Shown here piece after piece: positions 1 to 6,914 of a stretch of 34,167 nucleotides of DNA (its first letter is position 1; the number at the start of each line of letters is the position of its first letter). Origin of the DNA: Palsa-965 sp044448685 (lineage in GTDB: Bacteria; Bacteroidota; Bacteroidia; Palsa-965); assembly GCA_044448685.1 (NCBI GenBank), contig JBIOHC010000048.1:1-34167 (forward strand), read 5' to 3'. The notes beneath the pieces were generated by a model. The model saw only the letters and a program-made list of their open reading frames with translations, was not told the DNA's origin and did no database searches. Made by a program: the position numbers and the translations under genes.

Positions 1-1215
1 ATCTTTTCCCACTACGACAACCAGATTCGGAAGGAGAAATGTATGTCCGGAACCAAAGAAGCATTGGAAAGAGGCGATTGGGTTACAAAACCCCCGTTTG
101 GTTATGATATTATTTATTCAAACGGGGTAAAGAAGATTATACTGAACGAGAAGGGCAAACTAATCCGGAAGGCATTCCATTGGAAAGCCGAAGGATATAC
201 TGCCGAGGAAATCCTGCAAAAACTGAAACCGCACGGAATCGAAATGTACCCGCAACGAATCTCACGCATGTTCCGCAATCCATTTTACTGCGGATTACTT
301 TCCCATGTTGCGCTGGAAGGAAAACTTGTAAAGGGAAATCATGAAGAATGTGTAAACGAAGATATATTCCTAAAAGCGAATCAGATTTTGCAAAAGAATC
401 CACAGGGGTACACCCATACCGGAGTAAATGAACCGATTCCCCTGAAGAACTATGTGAAATGCGATCATTGCAAATGCAACATGCCGGGGTATCAGGTCAA
501 AAAGAAGCGGATTTGGTATTACAAATGCCGGGTAAAGGGGTGTTGCAACAATAAGAGCGCAAAGGCAATGCATAAACATTACCGTTATTTTCTTGAACTA
601 TTGACAGTAAAGGAGGAATATCGAACTCCCCTGAAAAACGCCATCGTTGCCAAGATCGGGCAGTTGCAATCCGATCACCATGAGGCCCACGAAAGCCTCT
701 TAAACCGCCTTAAAGACCTGAAAAACAAGCTGGAAAGATTGGAGGAGCGGTATGCGTTTGAAGAAATAAGCCGGGATATTTACGATAAATTCGCCGGGAA
801 GCTGAAACTGGAATTGCAGGAAATCCATGAGAAACTCCGGGTTTCCGAGATCAGGGTGTCGAACCCGGAAAGCTTTGCCGAACGGCTGCTGAATTACGCC
901 CAAAACCTGCGTGAAGTGTGGGACTACAGCGATTTTAAGGATCGGCAAAAGCTGCAACTTATGCTGTTTCCCAAAGGAATAACCTACAACAAGAAAACCG
1001 ACGAGTGTCGAACTACAGAGTTGGACAAAGTATTCGGCTGGATCGCCCGACAACAGGCGGAGATGGAGGTAAAAGATAAAGGGGAATCTCCCATACTGAT
1101 GGAAAATTCCCCTTTAGTAGACGGAACCGGAGTCGAACTTTTAAATTGTGCCATTTTCTTCGCCATTCGGGTTTTTCTGAAACCAAATCTACCGTACAAG
1201 GTAGGTATTGCATAA
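1..1215 (+). CDS. Large serine recombinase, C-terminal part (5' end outside window)
   Basis: The reading frame is open from base 1, so the N-terminal resolvase catalytic domain with the nucleophilic serine lies upstream of the window. The first visible residues (IFSHYDNQIRKEK) and the following KPPFGYD segment match the linker and Recombinase (PF07508-type) DNA-binding domain of large serine recombinases. A zinc-ribbon follows: CDHCKC around residue 146 of the window translation, with a second cysteine cluster (CRVKGCC) about 25 residues later. After that comes a long charged coiled-coil (about residues 220-290). Such enzymes integrate or excise phages, integrative elements or cassettes without a tRNA-type overlap requirement. 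The last 35 or so residues no longer look like the family and include a GTGVE segment that reads through a tRNA-T-arm-like sequence. The true conserved end is probably near the CRTTELDKVF segment. It is convergent with the transposase at 1232. Family assignment is confident; element type unknown. Confidence 0.88.
   Translation: MFSHYDNQIRKEKCMSGTKEALERGDWVTKPPFGYDIIYSNGVKKIILNEKGKLIRKAFHWKAEGYTAEEILQKLKPHGIEMYPQRISRMFRNPFYCGLLSHVALEGKLVKGNHEECVNEDIFLKANQILQKNPQGYTHTGVNEPIPLKNYVKCDHCKCNMPGYQVKKKRIWYYKCRVKGCCNNKSAKAMHKHYRYFLELLTVKEEYRTPLKNAIVAKIGQLQSDHHEAHESLLNRLKDLKNKLERLEERYAFEEISRDIYDKFAGKLKLELQEIHEKLRVSEIRVSNPESFAERLLNYAQNLREVWDYSDFKDRQKLQLMLFPKGITYNKKTDECRTTELDKVFGWIARQQAEMEVKDKGESPILMENSPLVDGTGVELLNCAIFFAIRVFLKPNLPYKVGIA
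1115..1138 (-). other. tRNA 3'-end-like (T-arm) fragment, possible attachment-site scar
   Basis: Read on the minus strand, this stretch is GTTCGACTCC followed by GGTTCCGTCTACTA. TTCGACT fits the T-loop consensus TTCRANY, and the 3' side looks like a T-stem strand and acceptor strand. The 5' stem partner is absent: the bases before GTTC are AAAA, so no complete tRNA can fold. It lies inside the tail of the recombinase reading frame. It may be the half-site left when an element recombined in a tRNA gene, or a coincidental match. Confidence 0.3.
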
Positions 1216-1231
1216 TTATCCGCAAGATATT

Positions 1232-2524
1232 TCACCTTTTTTTTGAGCAAACACCTTGACATTCAGTGCATTTTGCACATTTATTGTTTCTTACCCGGGT
1301 TGCTATCGCATTTTTTACTCGTTTTCTGATATCGAAACCCAAGGGAGTATTGAAATAAACCTCCTGCGGGGTCCGGGGCCTGTGTCTATAATGTGGTCTC
1401 AGAACATTGTAATCGTGAACTGCCCATTCCAAATATTTTGTAAGCACACTTATATTTTCAAACTTTCTATTCCGGAGATACCGTCCTTTTATTGTTCTGT
1501 GAATAGCTTCTACCGGTGAGTTCGAAAAAACAATATCCTTCAAGGCTATAATCTTCGTAATTTTATGATCTGACAACTTTGCAATAAACTCCTCAACTTG
1601 TTTATTATGGTTTTCACTTCCTCCATCAGCAACGAGATAACTATGTTCCTGATCCGGATGTTTCATTATTACTGCAAGAGCATTTGATAGGGCTTCTGTG
1701 ATGAGGGCAAAACTTAATCTTTCCGCTACGGCGAAGCCAAGAATCATCTTGGAATAGTTATCCATGACGAAGGTGATGCAAATTTCTTTACCATCGATGA
1801 TCAAGTAGAAGGTCGTATCAACATGTAAATATTCATTCGGACATTTAGCCCTGAGGCCAACTGTTTTCCGAATTTTTCCTACAAGTTTTCGCGTAATTCC
1901 CAAAAGTCTGGCATATTTATACCAGGTGTAAAGGCTTGCTGTCAATTTCTTTTTCCTAAGACAAAGGCTGGCGATTGAAACAATAGGCCAATGATCGAAC
2001 TCGGAGGAGCGAAGAACTCTTTTGATCGTTTCTATTTCCTTTAATTGAAGTTGATGAGGATGCCTTTTTACACACAGGGCTGTATAGGAGTCAAAACAAT
2101 CAAAGCGGGTTGCCAATACCCATTGCTGATACAATGTTCGGGAGACGCCCAGAAGTTTAAGTGAGCGATCCAACCCTATATGCGATTTCATGTATCCAAT
2201 CGCTTTTAGAATTTTCATCTGCATTTTTCTGTCCTTGCCAGCATTCTTGATTAATGGTTTGATGAATGCGGAAAGTTCCACCCAGGTCTTAGCAAATCCG
2301 AGCATAGCCTTTTTCATTTTCCGGTAATGAAAATTCAGTTCGGCATTATTGAAGGCTTCATCAAAAAAATACCTGAACTCATGCCCGGTGTATCTACTGT
2401 AATCCATCCTTCTCCAGTTTGAAATCGTAGTATAGGGAATTTGTTTCCTGAATTCTTCAGGCAACAATCTTTCTTTCCCAACTGCATAAAGAAAAATAAC
2501 TGATGTGTCGTACTTGTTTTTCAT
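1232..2524 (-). mobile_element. DDE (rve-type) transposase with C-terminal Cys cluster
   Basis: This 430-aa protein has an N-terminal helix-turn-helix-rich region (SNWRRM near residue 36; LLGVSRTLYQQW near 124-135) and a retroviral-integrase-like catalytic core. The candidate DDE triad is D236 (HVDTTF), D300 (VADGGSE) and E339 (NSPVEAIHRTIK), as in IS3/IS481-type transposases. It would cut and join insertion-sequence ends. The core is intact, so it may be active. The last 15 residues carry CAKCTECQGVC, a Cx2Cx2Cx3C spacing unusual for a transposase tail. I looked for terminal inverted repeats between about 1140-1232 and 2525-2740 and found none that is convincing, so the element boundaries are not defined. 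It is convergent with the serine recombinase, 16 bp from its stop, which suggests insertion into or beside the recombinase element. Confidence 0.85.
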
Positions 2525-2734
2525 GGCCTTTGTTTTAAGTGTGAAAAAATATATCCAATTGGTATCCTTTCCACACCAAACTATAGCGGCAGGCGTGATA
2601 TTGCCTTTTTACCCAATTCCCGCCCATTTCTGCCCTGAAAACCAATCCGGCAGTACATTCCCCCATTTAAAGGAATATACTGCCCTGTTAGGGCTTCGTT
2701 CTTCAGAAAGTGTGTGTAAAAGTGAGTGTAAATA
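2525..2734. other. Intergenic stretch upstream of transposase
   Basis: No convincing gene. It should hold the promoter end of the transposase element and the junction with the chromosome next to tRNA-Cys. There is a weak inverted pair (GTGTGAAA near 2540, TTTCCACAC near 2570). Two near-identical GTGTAAA words (around 2712-2731) lie just before the tRNA terminator. Confidence 0.4.
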
Positions 2735-2763
2735 TAAGAAAAGCCCCTGAAATCAGGGGCTTT
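2735..2763 (-). terminator. Rho-independent terminator of tRNA-Cys
   Basis: On the minus strand, GCCCCTGA and TCAGGGGC form a perfect 8-bp GC-rich stem with a two-base TT loop, followed by TTTTCTTAT. It starts a few bases past the tRNA 3' end. Confidence 0.85.
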
Positions 2764-2766
2764 ATG

Positions 2767-2837
2767 AGGTCCCGTGCGGATTCGAACCGCAGTACGAGCT
2801 TTTGCAGAGCTCTGCCTAGCCGCTCGGCCACAGGACC
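2767..2837 (-). tRNA. tRNA-Cys (GCA)
   Basis: The minus strand folds into a full cloverleaf. The acceptor is GGTCCTG with CGGGACC (one G-U pair) and the D arm is GCCG...GGC. The anticodon stem is GAGCT/AGCTC with loop CTGCAAA, giving anticodon GCA. The T arm is TGCGG-TTCGAAT-CCGCA and the discriminator is U. CCA is not encoded. It has its own promoter (2856-2863) and terminator (2735-2763). It sits beside a mobile-element remnant, but its 3' end is intact and I see no second copy of that end in the window. Confidence 0.95.
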
Positions 2838-2855
2838 CTATGTTTCTGCAAGGGA

Positions 2856-2863
2856 CAAAGATA
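2856..2863 (-). promoter_or_regulatory. Bacteroidota -7 element for tRNA-Cys
   Basis: TATCTTTG on the minus strand fits the TAnnTTTG consensus of the primary sigma factor in Bacteroidota. It ends 18 bp upstream of the mature tRNA 5' end. A TTTTTG run lies 15 bp further upstream, closer than the usual -33 spacing. Confidence 0.6.
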
Positions 2864-2930
2864 ATAAATTTCTGATTAGCAAAAAGGAGGGTTAGGGAGT
2901 AGGATGTGTCTGGTAATCCAGTCATTAGCT

Positions 2931-2957
2931 TGCCTGCCGGAGCTTCAGCGCAGGCAG
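2931..2957. repeat. REP-like imperfect palindrome
   Basis: TGCCTGC and GCAGGCA form the outer arms of an imperfect palindrome centred near AGCT (CCGGAGCTTCAGC inside). It is intergenic and directly abuts the 7-bp repeat array at 2960-2987. Confidence 0.55.
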
Positions 2958-2959
2958 GA

Positions 2960-2987
2960 CACAAGAATCAAGACATAAGAAGCAAGA
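2960..2987 (-). repeat. Heptanucleotide tandem repeat (TCTTGNN x4)
   Basis: Read on the minus strand: TCTTGCT, TCTTATG, TCTTGAT, TCTTGTG, four consecutive 7-bp units. The same repeat type recurs at 30784-30811 in another intergenic region, so this is probably a dispersed genomic repeat rather than a local accident. Confidence 0.6.
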
Positions 2988-3057
2988 CTGCCTGGGTTAC
3001 CGGATCACACCCGTTTGTAAAAGTGGCTTTCCCTGTAGAAATCAATCTTATGTCTAA

Positions 3058-3525
3058 CTATTGTTCTTTAAAATAAGGCATCACAATAAACGTGAAAATC
3101 AGCCCCGACACAATCCCCTCCGCCATAATAGCTGCAGCTGCAGTAGCCGGGTTCAGATACATGCCTATACTCATACTGCTGACCAGATAGTTCATGAATC
3201 CTGTGTCAATACTCAGGTAAATGCCTGTCATCACAGCAAAGGGTATGACGGCTATGAGACTGATAAGGGCTCCTATACGCAAACCGGTAAAATACTCTAT
3301 GTTCGACTTTACCAAGCCCTTGTATTGCCTCAACCCTACCAGGATACCCCAACCCAGAATAACCATATTAAAGGCCCGGAGCCAGATAATCCGGCCAAAG
3401 CCGAATACATCCATCAGCAGAAAATATAAAATCAAAAAGGCCAGGGTTACTCCTCCTACCCGGAGACATAATCCTGTTACCAGCGATATTCCCTTATAGT
3501 GGTTTTTTTCCCGTATGATATCCAT
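3058..3525 (-). CDS. DUF4199-like small integral membrane protein
   Basis: This 155-aa protein has four hydrophobic segments, at about residues 23-43, 47-63, 81-106 and 128-150, and short charged ends. Its length and topology (two close helices, a loop, then a helix pair) and the C-terminal VSGLIFTFIVMPYFK resemble the DUF4199 family, which is typical of Bacteroidota and has no assigned function. The ATG at 3525 gives a normal start (MDIIREKN). A TATATTTC sequence at 3541-3548 is one base off the -7 consensus. It lies 110 bp downstream of folB on the same strand, so read-through is possible. Family call from pattern only. Confidence 0.7.
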   Translation of the reverse strand: MDIIREKNHYKGISLVTGLCLRVGGVTLAFLILYFLLMDVFGFGRIIWLRAFNMVILGWGILVGLRQYKGLVKSNIEYFTGLRIGALISLIAVIPFAVMTGIYLSIDTGFMNYLVSSMSIGMYLNPATAAAAIMAEGIVSGLIFTFIVMPYFKEQ

Positions 3526-3635
3526 GGCGATTTGTTTTAGGAAATATACGGCCGTCTTCCCCCCTCCAGGGAAATTAATAGATGAACTTGCTAAAGAATA
3601 GGTTGAACTGGATCTTTGAAGGACTGGAACGTATC

Positions 3636-3983
3636 CTAACTACTGAGAATAACAGAGACACTTTCCACATCTCCTTTTATAGGCGGACGGAGTTTCGTCA
3701 CCTTCACCTCTATCCTGGCTTCTGACCACGTTGCCTGAAGCTGATCCAGAATACGCCGGCAGACATGCTCTATGAGCTTGGACCGTATATCCATCTCTTT
3801 CTTTACAATGGCATAAACCGTACAGTAATCAACCGTATCAGCCAGCTTATCGCTTTTCTCAGATGCCGAGAAATCGGTATCTATGATAACATCAACCCGG
3901 TAGTCGGCTCCGAGTTTCGCTTCTTCCGGCATACACCCATGATAGGCATGCAGTCGTATTCCATTTACCTGAATGATTCCCAT
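3636..3983 (-). CDS. folB: Dihydroneopterin aldolase
   Basis: This 115-aa protein has the usual length for FolB. The enzyme converts 7,8-dihydroneopterin to 6-hydroxymethyl-dihydropterin and glycolaldehyde in folate synthesis, acting as a cytosolic homo-octamer. Visible signatures are the substrate-binding YHGCMPEE segment with the conserved Glu at residues 20-21, DTVDYCTVY in the middle, and the C-terminal VTKLRPPI with the catalytic Lys at about residue 97. Its ATG lies 2 bp after the gltX stop, so it is almost certainly co-transcribed with gltX. Confidence 0.95.
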   Translation of the reverse strand: MGIIQVNGIRLHAYHGCMPEEAKLGADYRVDVIIDTDFSASEKSDKLADTVDYCTVYAIVKKEMDIRSKLIEHVCRRILDQLQATWSEARIEVKVTKLRPPIKGDVESVSVILSS

Positions 3984-3985
3984 AC

Positions 3986-5539
3986 TTATGCTACTGTTGC
4001 TTTTAACGTGTGTACAGCCTGCTCCAGCCTCTTCACGGCTTCCTCTTTCCCCAATAATTCAGCCAGCTCGAATAAAGCCGGACCTACGGCTGCTCCTATA
4101 AGACAAACCCTGAACAGCTGCATCACCTCCCCGGTCTTGATACCCATAGCCTCTGCCGTTTGTTTGAAAGAGGCCTCGGCTGATGCAGCATTAAAGGGTT
4201 CCAGCCCTGCAAAAGCCTTAGCCATAGCCTCTGCAAACGCTGCACTCTTTTCATTCCAGCGCTTCTTGATCACCTCTGCATCATAACTTTTCGGCGCTTC
4301 AAAAAGAAAACTTCCGAGATTCCAGAAATCAGTGCTGAATACAGCTTTCTCTTTTATAAGATGTATAGCCTTCTCCACATACGCCGCTGTGGTCTTTATT
4401 CCTTTTGCCTCCAGCTCCTTCATCCATACTGCTGCCAGCTCTGCATCACTTCGCATGCGTAAGTATTGTTGATTGAACCATTTTGTTTTCTCAGGATCGA
4501 ACTTGGCCCCCGACTTGCTTACCCGGTCAAGTGAAAATTCTTTCACCAGCTCTTCCATCGTATACAATTCCTGATTCCCGCTGCTATGCCACCCCAGCAA
4601 GGCCAACATATTCACAAAAGCATCGGGGAAATACCCGGCCTCCCGGTAACCGGAAAAAGATTCGGGTTTATTGGTCTTGGTATCCAGCAATGAACCGGAA
4701 ATAGGGAATACAGGAAATCCTAAGCGGTCTCCGTCACGCTTGCTCAGCTTTCCGTTTCCATCGGGTCTTAATAACAAAGGCAGGTGAGCAAACTCGGGCA
4801 TAACACTCTCCCAGCCCAGACTGCGGTATAAAAATACATGCAAGGGCGCGGAAGGAAGCCACTCTTCTCCCCGTATAACATGGGTTATTTTCATGGTATA
4901 ATCATCCACCACATTCGCCAGGTGATAAGTCGGCATACCGTCTGATTTGAACAATACTTTATCATCCATCTGTCCGCTATGCACCACCACCCATCCGCGT
5001 ATTAAATCTTTAACACGTATCTCTTCATTGCGGGGTATTTTCATACGTATCACATAGGTCTCGCCTGCCGCAATACGGTTCTTTACCTCATCTTCCGACA
5101 GGGTCAGACTGTTCTTCATATTCATGCGCGTGATGGCATTATACGACGAACTGCCTCCCGCTGCCTCTATCTTTTTGCGCATCTCATCCAGCTCTTCGCT
5201 GGTATCGAATGCATAATAGGCATGACCTCCCGTTACCAGTTGCTCGGCATACTGACGGTACATAGGCTTACGGTCGCTCTGACGGTAAGGGGCATAAGGC
5301 CCGTCACCGAATCCAATCCCTTCATTGGGAATAACACCACACCAGTTTAAAGCTTCTATGATATACGCTTCTGCACCGGGTACAAAACGGTTCTGGTCTG
5401 TATCTTCTATACGCAGGATAAAATCCCCTCCGTGATGCTTGGCAAAAAGATAATTATAAAGGGCTGTACGTACTCCACCCATATGCAAGGGTCCTGTTGG
5501 ACTGGGTGCAAAGCGTACTCTTACTCTTCGGTTTTCCAT
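3986..5539 (-). CDS. gltX: Glutamate--tRNA ligase
   Basis: This 517-aa class I aminoacyl-tRNA synthetase charges tRNA-Glu. The HIGH motif appears as HMGG in FAPSPTGPLHMGG near the N-terminus, and the KMSKR loop as KLSKRDGDRLGFP. The C-terminal anticodon-binding helical domain is present, and length is normal. The frame stays open to 5608, but I place the start at 5539 (MENRRVRVRFAPSP). The extra 23 residues upstream do not resemble the family, and a -7 element at 5558-5565 sits just upstream of this ATG, inside that extension. It is followed 2 bp later by folB. Confidence 0.97.
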   Translation of the reverse strand: MENRRVRVRFAPSPTGPLHMGGVRTALYNYLFAKHHGGDFILRIEDTDQNRFVPGAEAYIIEALNWCGVIPNEGIGFGDGPYAPYRQSDRKPMYRQYAEQLVTGGHAYYAFDTSEELDEMRKKIEAAGGSSSYNAITRMNMKNSLTLSEDEVKNRIAAGETYVIRMKIPRNEEIRVKDLIRGWVVVHSGQMDDKVLFKSDGMPTYHLANVVDDYTMKITHVIRGEEWLPSAPLHVFLYRSLGWESVMPEFAHLPLLLRPDGNGKLSKRDGDRLGFPVFPISGSLLDTKTNKPESFSGYREAGYFPDAFVNMLALLGWHSSGNQELYTMEELVKEFSLDRVSKSGAKFDPEKTKWFNQQYLRMRSDAELAAVWMKELEAKGIKTTAAYVEKAIHLIKEKAVFSTDFWNLGSFLFEAPKSYDAEVIKKRWNEKSAAFAEAMAKAFAGLEPFNAASAEASFKQTAEAMGIKTGEVMQLFRVCLIGAAVGPALFELAELLGKEEAVKRLEQAVHTLKATVA

Positions 5540-5557
5540 GGTTTTTTGTTCGAGGTG

Positions 5558-5565
5558 CAAAGATA
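5558..5565 (-). promoter_or_regulatory. -7 element of gltX-folB
   Basis: TATCTTTG on the minus strand matches TAnnTTTG and ends 18 bp before the gltX ATG, giving a leader of roughly 14 nt. It decides between the two possible gltX starts. No clear -33 TTG is seen. Confidence 0.65.
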
Positions 5566-5628
5566 AGGATTTCACCCCCTCATTCACCCGCTTCACCGAA
5601 TTCCCCACCCTTCAAAACCCTTCTGAAC

Positions 5629-5636
5629 TACCTTTG
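5629..5636 (+). promoter_or_regulatory. -7 element upstream of the W-rich secreted protein
   Basis: TACCTTTG matches TAnnTTTG, about 70 bp before the ATG at 5706. It is divergent from the gltX promoter, with 63 bp between the two elements. Confidence 0.5.
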
Positions 5637-5705
5637 TGTTACAGACTACTTCCTTTTCTTCTTTGTAAAACATACTTGATTTGTTTTAACTAAAAACGAA
5701 AAGCC

Positions 5706-6818
5706 ATGAAGTCTATTCTGAAACGCATCTTGTTCCTCTCCGGACTCTTACTCAGTCTGGAAACCACCACCCTCCCTGCTCAGGGAGTGAGCATAAGCTA
5801 TCAGGTCTTTTATAATGAACTCAGCCCATACGGCACCTGGATCGATTACCCTCCCTACGGTTATGTCTGGACTCCTTATGCAGGACCTGAATTCATTCCC
5901 TATGGCACAGGAGGTCATTGGGTCTGGACAGATGACTCCTGGTTATGGCTCTCTGATTACAGCTGGGGATGGGCCCCTTTTCACTACGGAAGATGGTTCT
6001 ATGATGATTATTACGGCTGGCTCTGGATACCGGGTAATGACTGGGGCCCTGCATGGGTATGCTGGAGATATTCGCCCGACTTCTACGGCTGGGTAGCCCT
6101 CGGACCTGCAATAGGCGGTGACTTCTATTTCGGATATAACTATTATGGAAGAAGGGAGAGCTGGGTATACCTACCCTCCCGCTATATCACAAGTGAAAAT
6201 CCTTCCCGCTATTATGGACCCAGGAGCGGAACAAGCTCTTTCCTTAGTACCTCTTCCATGATCAGCCGTACATCCACTCCCGCTTCCGGAGGCGCAAAAT
6301 ATGTGAACGGACCGGACCGGATTTCGGTTGAAAAAGTTACAGGCTCACGGGTTTCTCCCGTATATCTGCGTGAACGTACCAGCCCCGGCTATACCCTGAA
6401 CAATGATCACCTCAGTATCTACAGGCCTGCACTGAGCAAGGCAACAACAGACAAACCTGCTCCCTCCCATATCAGCAACCGCAATGCCATACGCCCTGTT
6501 TCGGAACGGACTACAAGTGCGTTCTTCAAAGAACCTGTCCCCTCTGCTCCTGCTGCCAAAACCCCGGCTCCCAAACAGGAAAAGATTAATTCGGCAACAA
6601 ATCCTGCTCAGCCTAAGGCTCCTGACAAATCAAATACACATCCTGACAAATCATACTATCGCCCGGAAGGTCCTTTTGACCGGCCCTCTCCTCCTCGCCC
6701 GGAAGAAACCAAACCGGCACCTCCGCCACGGCAGGTTGCACCACCCCGTCAATCCGCTCCTATGATGGTGCCTCACAATCGCCCTCCCAGCAATGGAGGA
6801 CACAGAGGCCCTGGGTAA
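5706..6818 (+). CDS. Secreted Trp/Tyr-rich DUF6600-like protein
   Basis: This 370-aa protein has a signal peptide (MKSILKRILFLSGLLLSL, likely cut near PAQG). Residues about 35-165 are extremely rich in Trp, Tyr and Gly, with repeated motifs such as YGTWID, GHWVWT, WGWAPFHYGRW, YGWLWIPG and WGPAWVCWR. This is the pattern of the DUF6600 family, in which each short block ends in W/Y pairs. The segment from residue 170 on is Ser-rich. The last 100 residues are Pro-rich and basic (APPPRQVAPPRQS), suggesting an extended or wall-associated tail. No catalytic motif is visible and the function is unknown. It is followed by REP-type repeats and convergent with the GH92 gene. Confidence 0.75.
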   Translation: MKSILKRILFLSGLLLSLETTTLPAQGVSISYQVFYNELSPYGTWIDYPPYGYVWTPYAGPEFIPYGTGGHWVWTDDSWLWLSDYSWGWAPFHYGRWFYDDYYGWLWIPGNDWGPAWVCWRYSPDFYGWVALGPAIGGDFYFGYNYYGRRESWVYLPSRYITSENPSRYYGPRSGTSSFLSTSSMISRTSTPASGGAKYVNGPDRISVEKVTGSRVSPVYLRERTSPGYTLNNDHLSIYRPALSKATTDKPAPSHISNRNAIRPVSERTTSAFFKEPVPSAPAAKTPAPKQEKINSATNPAQPKAPDKSNTHPDKSYYRPEGPFDRPSPPRPEETKPAPPPRQVAPPRQSAPMMVPHNRPPSNGGHRGPG

Positions 6819-6826
6819 AACAGAAT

Positions 6827-6912
6827 CACTTCTCGACTTCGCTCGAAGTGACATAAGTAAACGCTCGAAGTGACAGGATAAGCGATGTCATGCCGAGCGA
6901 AGTCGAGGCATG
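6827..6912. repeat. REP/BIME-like repeat cluster between convergent genes
   Basis: Three related pieces are present. The first is a hairpin with TCACTTC and GAAGTGA arms (6827-6851). A direct repeat of CGCTCGAAGTGACA follows at about 6840 and again at about 6862. The last is a hairpin CATGCC...GGCATG enclosing GAGCGAAGTCGA (6889-6912), ending 2 bp from the GH92 stop codon. The GAGCGAAGTCGAG core is typical of dispersed intergenic palindromes in Bacteroidota and may also act as a bidirectional transcription barrier. Confidence 0.65.
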
Positions 6913-6914
6913 TA

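Noticed and set aside
2767..2837. tRNA-Cys as the integration target of the neighbouring mobile element
   Set aside because: Its 3' end is not repeated elsewhere in the window and differs from the tRNA-like fragment at 1115-1138.
2581..2964. 127-aa minus-strand reading frame across the tRNA-Cys locus
   Set aside because: It runs through the terminator, the tRNA and the promoter in the sense direction of the tRNA and has no family resemblance; it is a by-product of tRNA sequence.
3765..4286. 173-aa plus-strand reading frame spanning folB and gltX
   Set aside because: Covers the junction of two well-identified genes on the other strand.
5540..5608. N-terminal extension of gltX
   Set aside because: The residues do not fit the family, and the promoter element lies inside this stretch.
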